Shown here: piece after piece, positions 5,732-12,138 of the stretch
How positions within the stretch are numbered: position 1 is the stretch's first letter
Layout: each line of letters begins with the position of its first letter
Source of the DNA: a virus
DNA: 36,790 nucleotides
Strand: one strand, 5' to 3'
Virus record (IMG/VR): IMGVR_UViG_3300028548_002308
Coordinates: 1-36,790 of that record
Program-made: the position numbers and the translations under genes
Notes under the pieces: model-generated
What the model saw: only the letters and a program-made list of their open reading frames with translations
Told to the model about the DNA's origin: nothing
Databases searched by the model: none

Positions 5732-5766
5732 AAGGCTGCATCTGTTTTTCTTACAGGTGTGGCCTT
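5732..5766. promoter_or_regulatory. Long RNA hairpin after attP
   Basis: Bases 5732-5745 can pair with 5753-5766 over 14 positions, including three G-T pairs, around a tttttct loop. The outer AAGGC/GCCTT and inner CTGT/ACAG blocks are perfect. No T-run follows, so it is not a clear terminator on the + strand. The wobble pairs mean it acts as RNA rather than cruciform DNA. It could insulate the integrase transcript from the RNA polymerase region. Confidence 0.45.
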
Positions 5767-5783
5767 ACTTTGGCTAATGATTA

Positions 5784-5793
5784 ACAGTACTGT
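5784..5793. promoter_or_regulatory. ACAGTACTGT palindrome, copy 1
   Basis: A perfect 10-bp palindrome in the gap upstream of the RNA polymerase gene. The same palindrome recurs at 8521-8530, directly after that gene. In each case a 26-base conserved element follows (74 bases after copy 1, 11 bases after copy 2). A candidate operator flanking the RNA polymerase gene. Confidence 0.4.
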
Positions 5794-5835
5794 AACTAAT
5801 TCAGTACATATATAGGGGGACAAAAGGCAGGACAA

Positions 5836-5967
5836 ATGGGGCCAAATGATGGCTCAGAGCAAAGGTTGCACTATCACGGTAAGTGGATTGAGAGTCCCTG
5901 CCGTGGGTGCATGGTTTCAGAATTGAAAGTAATTACGGAGAGACTAAATGTCTATAGTAACAGGTGA
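5836..5967 (+). CDS. Possible 43-residue peptide overlapping RNA polymerase start
   Basis: A frame with GGCAGGAC before its ATG runs through the conserved element at 5858-5883 and ends 20 bases inside the RNA polymerase gene. It contains a CRGC pair of cysteines. Because it reads across a sequence that is conserved elsewhere in noncoding contexts, the frame may be accidental. It could instead be a short upstream peptide that influences RNA polymerase translation. Confidence 0.25.
   Translation: MGPNDGSEQRLHYHGKWIESPCRGCMVSELKVITERLNVYSNR
5858..5883 (+). promoter_or_regulatory. Conserved 26-base element, copy 1 (candidate phage promoter)
   Basis: The element reads AGCAAAGGTTGCACTATC followed by ACGGTAAG. 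It is identical to 8542-8567 and differs by one base from 10208-10233. AGGTTGCACTAT matches 10 of 12 positions of the SP6 promoter segment AGGTGACACTAT. It lies 65 bases upstream of the RNA polymerase start. CACGG in the element and CCGTG downstream (near 5901-5905), flanked by GCAC and GTGC, could form a hairpin. Confidence 0.5.
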
Positions 5968-8515
5968 TAGTTTGATGGATGCTCAATTAAACATTGAGAA
6001 GAACATGCGTGATTTTGGTGTTGAAAGAATGGCTAAACAAATAAGTAAACAGAAGGACCAGAGGGGGGAATCTGGGACCCAATATGGACAGGCCATGTTG
6101 ACTCATGGACTAGCTAAATTTGCTGATGGAATTACTGAGTACATCGGTGCAGACCTAGGCCGTGGTGGTAGGGGTGGCTCAGTAAGAAAGTTACTCACTG
6201 GGGGTGACCCTAACGTCATTGGGTTTGTGTTTATGAAATTTATTATCAATGGTATTTCAATCAAACACGGGACACTCCAAGCCATTATTAAAAAAGCAGC
6301 AGCACACGTTGAGGATGAATTTAGATTAGCTGAATTACGCACACAGGATGCCAAATTGTGGAAGCGATTAGTCGATGCTTCAGACCGCAAAGAGGGACAC
6401 TGGAAACGGACAGTCATCGTCAATGCTATGAATGATGAGACAGCCAAGGGGACCATTAATAATTGGGAATCTTGGAGTGCTGCCCAGCTAATGCAAGTTG
6501 GTTCCAAGCTTCTCACAATTCTGATAGAGACTGTCGGGCTAGTCCAAATCACAACCGAATCTAAGGGCAAACACAACACCGTTAAGAGGCTTGTTGCTAC
6601 CCCTGAGACACTGGAGTGGATAGAAGAGAGATGCTCTCGGATAGGCCTCACAGCACCTCAATATAAACCTCTTGTAATCCAACCTAGGGATTGGACTTAT
6701 GAAAACCTCAATGGTGGTATCTATTACTCTCACTACTGCAGGCCTGTTCGGTTTGTTAAGACCAACAACAAAAACTACATGGACGAATTACGGCACACTG
6801 ATATTGACGTGGTCCTCCACTCAATCAATGCTATGCAGCACACTGCGTGGTCTGTTAACAAGGACATCTTAAACCTTGTCAATGAGATGTGGGACAATGG
6901 TGTTGAGTGGTGCGATTCAATCCCACCTAGATTCAATGAGCCTGAAATTAATGCAGATAATTTTGAACTGGAAACCAAACAGCAATGGGCAGCATTTTAC
7001 AAAGAAAAGAACCGTATTGATGCAGCTAATAGGGAGTCAGCCGCAAAGCGTATTGCCTATTCTAGCACCATCGCCACAGCTCAGGAATTCTCCGAGTTCG
7101 ATGAGTTTTACTTTGGGTATAACCTTGACTTCAGGTCGAGGGTCTATGCCATCAGCCAGTACAATGCTATGGGACCTGACCTGATGAAAGCCACCTTGCG
7201 CTTTGCTAATGGAAAGCCATTGGGTGAGTCAGGTTGGAAGTGGCTAGCCATTCACTTAGCTAACGTAGGAGATTTCGACAAGGTATCAAAGGACACTTTG
7301 GAGGCAAGGGTAAAGTGGGTTATGGACAATGAGCATTGGATTATACAGTGCGTTGAGAATCCATTTGAGAATCGCAAGTGGTGTGATGCTGACAAGCCAT
7401 TACAGTTTATGGCAGCAGCTATGGAATGGCGGGGATTCCTTGAGCAGGGGGACGCTTTCGTAAGTCACATACCAATCGCACTTGATGGGTCCGCAAGTGG
7501 TCTTCAACATTTGAGCATGGCTATGCGCTGCGCCAGTACAGCAGGCAACGTCAACCTACTGCCATCTGACAAGCCGATTGATTTATATCAACTCGTTGCT
7601 GACAAGGTGGTGACTCAACTGCGCTTGGACAGTGAACAACCACATGAGCATTGGGGTCCAGCCATCTTAAATAACATGGGAGTGAGGGTCCCTAATTATA
7701 CTGAGCTTGCGCTCGAATGGTTGAAGCATGGGTTTGGACGCTCACATAGTAAGAGGGCAGTAATGACCTACAGCTATGGCTCGAAGCAGTACGGATTTAA
7801 GGAACAAATCCAGACCGATGTGATGCATCCTTTGATGCGTGAATGCAACAAGACAGGCAAGGAATTCCCGTTCAGTTATGACAATGGTTATCGTGCCTCA
7901 TCATACATAGCAAGGTTGCTTTGGGATGCTGTTGTTGATTCAGTCAAACGCCCAGCCCAGCTCATGGATTGGCTCACTGACTCAGCCAGCAAAGTGGCAA
8001 AGGAAAAGTTTGATATGGCAGACGGCTCACTGCAGGCAATGCCAGTTCGTTGGACTACACCTTTAGGATTCCCTGTCGTTCAAAGTTACTATGACACCAA
8101 GCCTAGGCGTGTTAAGACTAGCATCAATGGTGCGTTAGTTTACCTGACCCTAAAGGAAACGACTGACCAGATATGTACTCGCAAGTCTGCGCAGGCATGT
8201 CCACCCAACACCGTTCATTCTTGGGACGCGAGTCACCTAATCCTGACAGTGTCGAGGTCAGCAGATGCAGGCATTGGAAGCTTTAGTCTTATCCATGATT
8301 CTTTCAGCACGTTAGCTGCAGACACCGATGAGTTTTGGCATATCATCAGGGATTCTATGGTGGAAATGTATGAGTCTGATGACATCGTTCACTCTCTGTA
8401 TCTAGAGATGAGGGCGCAGATGAAACCTGAGAACCGCGATGAAATCAAGCTGCCACCTAGTAAGGGGACACTGGACTTAGCTATCACAGCAGAGTCACGT
8501 TATTCTTTTGCCTAA
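5948..8515 (+). CDS. T7-like single-subunit DNA-directed RNA polymerase
   Basis: This gene encodes 855 residues (T7 enzyme 883), with GGAG nine bases before the ATG. The catalytic set is intact: D513 in IALDGSASGLQH (T7 D537), K602 in HSKRAVMTYSYGS (T7 K631), Y610 in SYGSKQYGF (T7 Y639) and D784 in LIHDSFST (T7 D812). The N-terminal third corresponds to the promoter-binding domain. The specificity-loop region (DTKPRRVKTSINGALVYL) differs from T7, so a different promoter sequence is expected. It would transcribe the replication and structural genes, and is expected to be modulated by the amidase at 9787, as T7 lysozyme does. A promoter-like element lies upstream, and a terminator follows at 8593. 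Confidence 0.97.
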   Translation: MSIVTGDSLMDAQLNIEKNMRDFGVERMAKQISKQKDQRGESGTQYGQAMLTHGLAKFADGITEYIGADLGRGGRGGSVRKLLTGGDPNVIGFVFMKFIINGISIKHGTLQAIIKKAAAHVEDEFRLAELRTQDAKLWKRLVDASDRKEGHWKRTVIVNAMNDETAKGTINNWESWSAAQLMQVGSKLLTILIETVGLVQITTESKGKHNTVKRLVATPETLEWIEERCSRIGLTAPQYKPLVIQPRDWTYENLNGGIYYSHYCRPVRFVKTNNKNYMDELRHTDIDVVLHSINAMQHTAWSVNKDILNLVNEMWDNGVEWCDSIPPRFNEPEINADNFELETKQQWAAFYKEKNRIDAANRESAAKRIAYSSTIATAQEFSEFDEFYFGYNLDFRSRVYAISQYNAMGPDLMKATLRFANGKPLGESGWKWLAIHLANVGDFDKVSKDTLEARVKWVMDNEHWIIQCVENPFENRKWCDADKPLQFMAAAMEWRGFLEQGDAFVSHIPIALDGSASGLQHLSMAMRCASTAGNVNLLPSDKPIDLYQLVADKVVTQLRLDSEQPHEHWGPAILNNMGVRVPNYTELALEWLKHGFGRSHSKRAVMTYSYGSKQYGFKEQIQTDVMHPLMRECNKTGKEFPFSYDNGYRASSYIARLLWDAVVDSVKRPAQLMDWLTDSASKVAKEKFDMADGSLQAMPVRWTTPLGFPVVQSYYDTKPRRVKTSINGALVYLTLKETTDQICTRKSAQACPPNTVHSWDASHLILTVSRSADAGIGSFSLIHDSFSTLAADTDEFWHIIRDSMVEMYESDDIVHSLYLEMRAQMKPENRDEIKLPPSKGTLDLAITAESRYSFA

Positions 8516-8520
8516 TACTT

Positions 8521-8530
8521 ACAGTACTGT
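8521..8530. promoter_or_regulatory. ACAGTACTGT palindrome, copy 2
   Basis: Second copy of the perfect 10-bp palindrome, five bases after the RNA polymerase stop and 11 bases before copy 2 of the 26-base element. Confidence 0.4.
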
Positions 8531-8541
8531 ATCAGTTACTT

Positions 8542-8567
8542 AGCAAAGGTTGCACTATCACGGTAAG
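8542..8567 (+). promoter_or_regulatory. Conserved 26-base element, copy 2
   Basis: Identical over 26 bases to 5858-5883. Here GGTTGC (8548-8553) can pair with GCAACC (8567-8572), and ACGGT (8560-8564) with ACCGT (8570-8574); these alternatives overlap, so only one stem can form at a time. A rho-independent terminator begins 25 bases later. The promoter-then-hairpin layout is shared with copy 3. Confidence 0.55.
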
Positions 8568-8592
8568 CAACCGTATCAGCTAAAAAGCTAAT

Positions 8593-8620
8593 GCCCTCTC
8601 GTAAAACAGGGGGCTTTTTT
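8593..8620 (+). terminator. Strong rho-independent terminator after RNA polymerase gene
   Basis: GCCCTCT (8593-8599) pairs with AGGGGGC (8608-8614), with one G-T pair, around an eight-base loop, and is followed by six T residues. It lies 77 bases after the RNA polymerase stop and would limit read-through between early and middle genes. Confidence 0.85.
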
Positions 8621-8633
8621 ATGGAGAAAAACC

Positions 8634-8762
8634 ATGACGTTTGAACAAACGCAAGCTGCCCTTCTAACCATGAACGGACAGCCACTACCCCTTGACCTTA
8701 TCGCTGCTTTGATAAACCAAGGAATAATTATTAGTGAGTTCCTGAGAACTTACCAAAACTAA
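8634..8762 (+). CDS. Small 42-residue protein (unknown)
   Basis: A short gene with GGAGA about nine bases before its ATG, lying between the terminator and the SSB gene. The product is amphipathic and mostly helical (TQAALLTMNGQPLPLDLIAA), with a hydrophobic C-terminal half (LINQGIIISEFL). No family is recognised. Ribosome site, placement and a clean stop 37 bases before the SSB start make it plausible. Confidence 0.5.
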   Translation: MTFEQTQAALLTMNGQPLPLDLIAALINQGIIISEFLRTYQN

Positions 8763-8799
8763 ACCAGCGCACTATGCGCACCTGACAACTAGGATTTAT

Positions 8800-9420
8800 A
8801 TGTCAAACAAAATACCACAAATCGTTACCCCTGAAGGACGCACTGAATGGCTTAAAGCGTTCACACCTGATTTTAAATTTGATGAATTGGGAACTTATGG
8901 CTGCACCTTGAACATGGAAAATGCAGTGGCTCTTCCACTCATGGCAACCCTTGATGAGTTCATGGAGAAGGCAGTCGCTAACGCTATGGAGGAGACAGGC
9001 AAAGCCAAGGACAAGATTAAATTAAACCCACCGTACATCATTGATGATGAAACAGGTGATGTGTCTTTTAAGTTTAAGTTAAAGGCCACTGTCAAAGGAC
9101 GCAATGGTGACTTCACGCAGAAGCCATTGGTCATTGATGCGCGCAAGAAGGTCATCACTGAAGAGGTTCCAACTTGGAATGGTAGCCGTGTTCGTATTGG
9201 CTTTCAACCTATCACCTACTACACAGGATTAGTTGGTGCTGGTGTATCACTACGCATGAAGACCGTCCAACTCATTGAGGCATTGGATGGTGGTGATGGG
9301 GCAGGTGCATCAGCATCAGCAGGCTTTGATGTTGAAGACGGCTTTGAGTTTACTGCTTCACCGCAGGTATCAGCACCAATGGTGGAGGATTCTGCAGAGT
9401 ATGACGACATCCCATTCTAA
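8800..9420 (+). CDS. Single-stranded DNA-binding protein (T7 gp2.5-like)
   Basis: 206 residues, AGGA ribosome site. The gene order (RNA polymerase, this gene, endonuclease I) matches T7 gene 2.5. The body is an OB-fold-like beta protein (KFKLKATVKGRNGDFTQKP near 87-105; VPTWNGSRVRIGFQP near 123-137). The C-terminus is a long acidic tail ending AEYDDIPF; the DDIPF end matches the acidic tip with which SSB proteins recruit replication partners. A Gly/Ala/Ser linker (GGDGAGASASAG) joins body and tail. It would coat ssDNA during replication and recombination and coordinate the polymerase and primase-helicase. Its end overlaps the endonuclease gene by 20 bases. Confidence 0.88.
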   Translation: MSNKIPQIVTPEGRTEWLKAFTPDFKFDELGTYGCTLNMENAVALPLMATLDEFMEKAVANAMEETGKAKDKIKLNPPYIIDDETGDVSFKFKLKATVKGRNGDFTQKPLVIDARKKVITEEVPTWNGSRVRIGFQPITYYTGLVGAGVSLRMKTVQLIEALDGGDGAGASASAGFDVEDGFEFTASPQVSAPMVEDSAEYDDIPF

Positions 9421-9817
9421 AGATTACTTTGTTGGTCTGAAGTATGGGTTTAGGTCGGGCTTGGAGAAGAGGGTTGCTGATGAGCTTAACAGCCAAGGCA
9501 TCCCCTTCAAGTACGAAGAATTAAAAATCGAATACACACGACCTGCGAGGCAAGCTAAGTACACGCCAGACTTTGTCATTGGAAGTTTAATCATAGAACT
9601 GAAAGGTAGATTTATGACAGATGACAGAGCTAAACATTTATTAATCAAAGCTGAACATCCTACTCTGGACATACGCTTTGTGTTTAGTAATCCAAACCAA
9701 CGAATCTCTAAAACTTCTAAAACTACATACGCAATGTGGTGTCAGAAGCACGGATTTAAATATGCAAAGGGGAGCATACCAATCGAATGGCTAAAAGAAC
9801 AAGTACCAAATATTTGA
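9401..9817 (+). CDS. Endonuclease I, Holliday junction resolvase (T7 gp3-like)
   Basis: This gene encodes 138 residues from ATG 9401; the frame is open further upstream but inside the SSB gene. The catalytic PD-(D/E)xK set is clear: E22 (SGLEKRV), D57 (YTPDFVI), E66 and K68 (IIELKGRF). The following DDRAKHLLIKAEHPTLDIRFVFS closely matches T7 endonuclease I. The enzyme resolves branched DNA and helps degrade host DNA to supply nucleotides, working as a domain-swapped dimer in T7. GGAGG lies within the SSB tail upstream of the start. It overlaps the SSB gene by 20 bases and the amidase gene by 31 bases. Confidence 0.94.
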   Translation: MTTSHSKDYFVGLKYGFRSGLEKRVADELNSQGIPFKYEELKIEYTRPARQAKYTPDFVIGSLIIELKGRFMTDDRAKHLLIKAEHPTLDIRFVFSNPNQRISKTSKTTYAMWCQKHGFKYAKGSIPIEWLKEQVPNI

Positions 9818-10209
9818 TAGTCCACTGCACGGCAACCAAGCCCAGCATGGATATAGGATTGACTGAGGTGGATGCATGGCATCGACATCGGGGATTTTTT
9901 GGGTGTGGCTATCAACTCATAATCAGACGGGACGGAATCGTAGAAAATGGGCGCAGCCTTGGTGATGTTGGCGCACATGCAAGGGGCTACAACCACAACT
10001 CTATTGGCATCGCACTTGTAGGTGGGGTGTCAGAAGATGACGTTTCTATTTCCGAAAATAATTTTACGGACATTCAGTTTGATGTTCTTTCAGATTTAAT
10101 AACAACACTCCAACTTTCATACGGTGACATAGAAGTTCTAGGACACAGGGACCTACCTGATGTGCAGAAAGATTGCCCATCGTTTGATGTAAAGAAGTGG
10201 CTCAGTTAG
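9787..10209 (+). CDS. N-acetylmuramoyl-L-alanine amidase (T7 lysozyme-like)
   Basis: This gene encodes 140 residues of amidase_2 fold, close to T7 gp3.5. The zinc ligands H13 (LIVHCTAT), H120 (LGHRD) and C130 (KDCPSFD) are present, with catalytic Y42 (CGYQLIIRRDG) and K128. VGAHARGYNHNSIGIALVGG is the family signature. It cleaves the amide bond between MurNAc and L-Ala in peptidoglycan. In T7 it also binds and inhibits the phage RNA polymerase, delaying late transcription; the same role is likely since the polymerase is T7-like. There is no signal peptide, so it needs a holin, not seen in this window. Copy 3 of the conserved element starts at its stop codon. Confidence 0.95.
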   Translation: MAKRTSTKYLIVHCTATKPSMDIGLTEVDAWHRHRGFFGCGYQLIIRRDGIVENGRSLGDVGAHARGYNHNSIGIALVGGVSEDDVSISENNFTDIQFDVLSDLITTLQLSYGDIEVLGHRDLPDVQKDCPSFDVKKWLS

Positions 10210-10233
10210 CAAAGGTTGCACCATCACGGTAAG
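10208..10233 (+). promoter_or_regulatory. Conserved 26-base element, copy 3
   Basis: One base different from copies 1 and 2 (CACCATCACGG instead of CACTATCACGG). GGTTGC (10214-10219) can pair with GTAACC (10233-10238) through a G-T pair, where copy 2 has GCAACC, so the stem is kept by a compatible change. A UUCG-loop hairpin follows ten bases later. It overlaps the amidase stop codon. Confidence 0.5.
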
Positions 10234-10242
10234 TAACCGTTA

Positions 10243-10260
10243 GGCCCTCTTCGGAGGGTC
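10243..10260 (+). terminator. UUCG-loop hairpin
   Basis: GGCCCTC (10243-10249) pairs with GAGGGTC (10254-10260) around a TTCG tetraloop, a very stable RNA hairpin. The T-run is poor, so it may be an RNA 3'-end stabiliser or processing site rather than a full terminator. Confidence 0.6.
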
Positions 10261-10294
10261 ATCATTCTTATGAACTCAACTATCGAGAAAAAAT

Positions 10295-10486
10295 ATGACT
10301 CAATCTAATCAAGTTATTCAGCACCTTAAAACTGGTCGCTCACTTACTTCCATCGAAGCCATTGGACTTTATGGAATCACCCGACTTGCTGCTGTTGTTC
10401 ACTCATTGCATAAGCAAGGCGCTGTCATCAACGTAAACATGAAGACTGGTGTTCGTGGTAAAGCCTACGCTAGCTACTCGCTCTAA
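10295..10486 (+). CDS. Small helix-turn-helix protein
   Basis: This gene encodes 63 residues. The sequence fits the short phage HTH family (HTH_39 type): VIQHLKTGRSLTSIEAIGLY is the opening helix and turn, GITRLAAVVHSLHKQG the recognition region, then a short beta wing (AVINVNMKTG). Such proteins are found near replication genes in many phages, and probably bind DNA or RNA. The stop overlaps the ATG of the primase-helicase by one base (TAATG), so the two are translationally coupled. The ribosome site is weak (GAG). A role in regulating the replication operon is plausible. Confidence 0.65.
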   Translation: MTQSNQVIQHLKTGRSLTSIEAIGLYGITRLAAVVHSLHKQGAVINVNMKTGVRGKAYASYSL

Positions 10487-12129
10487 TGTCTAAGCGCGAC
10501 CAAGACGATAGCCCTATGGTTGGACGTGAGAGTTGCCCTAGTTGCAACTCACGCGACAACTTAGCGCGCTATGCATCTGGTAGGGCTTACTGCTTCTCCC
10601 TTACCTGTAACCACATGGAGTGGCCTGATGAGGGTGAAGATATTAAAACTGTTAGGAGTAGGACAAGCATGGCAAGTTCATTAATTGATGGTGAAGTCAG
10701 GTCACTGAGGCAGCGAGGTATCTCTGAAGAGACAGCCCGTCACTTCGGTTACAAGGTAGGCTCACACAATGGTCAAGCAGTTCACATCTGCCCACTCCAC
10801 AACACAGAAGGTAAGCTGGTCGCACAACAATTACGCACGGCTGATAAGAGCTTTCCTATCTTAGGAGACTTTAGTCAGATGCCGATGTTCGGTACTAATC
10901 TATTTGCGTCAGGTAAGAAGTTAGTAATCTGCGAAGGCTCCATAGACGCGATGAGTATCTCGCAGATACAAGACAACAAGTGGCCTGTTATATCTGTACC
11001 GAATGGCGCGGCTGGTGCAGCTAAATCCATTGCTGCAAACATGAGTTACTTTAATGACTTCCAAGAAATTATCCTACTTATGGATGGAGATGCAGCAGGT
11101 GAGGCAGCAGCCAAAGCTTGCGCTCCACTGTTTGAGGCAGGCAAGTGCAAGATAGGGAACATCAATGGCTTTAAGGATGCCAACGAAGCCTTGCTAGCTG
11201 GTAAGCATCGTCTAGTTATGGATGCAATATGGAACGCTAAGACCTACAGACCTGATGGTATCGTAAGTCTGAAAGACATCCGTGCAGAACTAGACAAGCC
11301 TGTGGAATGGGGCCTGCCTTGGTTCCTGAAGACACTAAACGATAAGACTTATGGCCGTAGGTACGGTGAAGTTTATTGTCTGGGTGCTGGAACTGGTGTA
11401 GGCAAGACTGATTTCCTAACACAACAAATCATCTACGATATGCAAGTGTTGAAGGAGAGGGTAGGTGTGTTCTTTCTAGAGCAGATGCCTACTGAGACAG
11501 CCATTCGTTTAGCAGGTAAACACGCTAGCAAATTGTTCCATATACCAGATGGTGATTGGACAGTTGAGCAGCGCAGTGAAGCTATTGATGCTTTAGAAGA
11601 GTCAGACATGATTCGCCTCTATGATTCCTTCGGGGTCTGTGAGTGGGATGTTGTCAAATCTAACATCGAGTATATGCACCACGCTGAAGGTATTCGTATC
11701 TTCTACATTGACCACTTAACAGCACTAGCCACAGGGCAGGGTGTTGATGAGCGCATAGAGTTGGAGCGTATCACTTCGGACATCGCTAAGATTTCCAAGA
11801 GACTAGGTATCATCATCACGATGGTGTCTCACCTCGCTACTCCTGATGGTAAGCCGCACGAAGAAGGTGGTCGTGTAAGTATCCGTCACTTCAAAGGCTC
11901 CCGTGCTATCGGCTTCTGGTGTCACTACATGTTCGGCATGGAGCGTGACCAACAAGCAGAGAACATCAAGGACAGGCAGACTACTACGTTCCGTGTTCTC
12001 AAGGACCGCTACACAGGCCAAGCAACTGGCATGACTATTCCACTTAACTACAACCAAGCAACTGGGCATCTATACGAGCAGACTGTGTTTGACATAGTTC
12101 CTTGTGAAGATGTGATGGCTGCTTTCTAG
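10486..12129 (+). CDS. DNA primase-helicase (T7 gp4-like)
   Basis: 547 residues. Residues 14-45 form the zinc ribbon (CPSC at 17-20; C36; C41) used to read primase recognition sites. Residues 140-215 are the TOPRIM primase core: E150 (VICEGSIDA), D200 and D202 (LLMDGDAAG). Residues 275-540 are the hexameric DnaB-type helicase, with Walker A at 300-308 (GAGTGVGKT), VGVFFLEQMP, and Walker B RIFYIDHLTAL. The fusion of primase and helicase is typical of T7-like phages. It unwinds DNA and makes primers at the fork with the family A polymerase. An internal ATG at 10669 with a good ribosome site may give a helicase-only form. Confidence 0.96.
   Translation: MSKRDQDDSPMVGRESCPSCNSRDNLARYASGRAYCFSLTCNHMEWPDEGEDIKTVRSRTSMASSLIDGEVRSLRQRGISEETARHFGYKVGSHNGQAVHICPLHNTEGKLVAQQLRTADKSFPILGDFSQMPMFGTNLFASGKKLVICEGSIDAMSISQIQDNKWPVISVPNGAAGAAKSIAANMSYFNDFQEIILLMDGDAAGEAAAKACAPLFEAGKCKIGNINGFKDANEALLAGKHRLVMDAIWNAKTYRPDGIVSLKDIRAELDKPVEWGLPWFLKTLNDKTYGRRYGEVYCLGAGTGVGKTDFLTQQIIYDMQVLKERVGVFFLEQMPTETAIRLAGKHASKLFHIPDGDWTVEQRSEAIDALEESDMIRLYDSFGVCEWDVVKSNIEYMHHAEGIRIFYIDHLTALATGQGVDERIELERITSDIAKISKRLGIIITMVSHLATPDGKPHEEGGRVSIRHFKGSRAIGFWCHYMFGMERDQQAENIKDRQTTTFRVLKDRYTGQATGMTIPLNYNQATGHLYEQTVFDIVPCEDVMAAF
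10654..10671 (+). promoter_or_regulatory. Internal translation start within primase-helicase
   Basis: AGGAG (10654-10658) and AGGA (10659-10662, overlapping GTAGGAC) precede an in-frame ATG at 10669, which is codon 62. T7 gene 4 makes its short helicase form from an internal start at codon 64, just after the zinc ribbon. The position here is almost the same. Confidence 0.6.
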
Positions 12130-12138
12130 GGAAAAATT

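Noticed and set aside
6103-6651. 182-codon frame on the - strand
   Set aside because: It lies wholly inside the RNA polymerase gene, has no recognisable domain and a shadow-like composition. Other - strand frames (for example 36258-36623) were rejected for the same reason.
9275-9400. Upstream extension of the endonuclease I frame
   Set aside because: The extra 42 codons lie inside the SSB gene and do not resemble the family. The ATG at 9401 gives the family's normal N-terminus.
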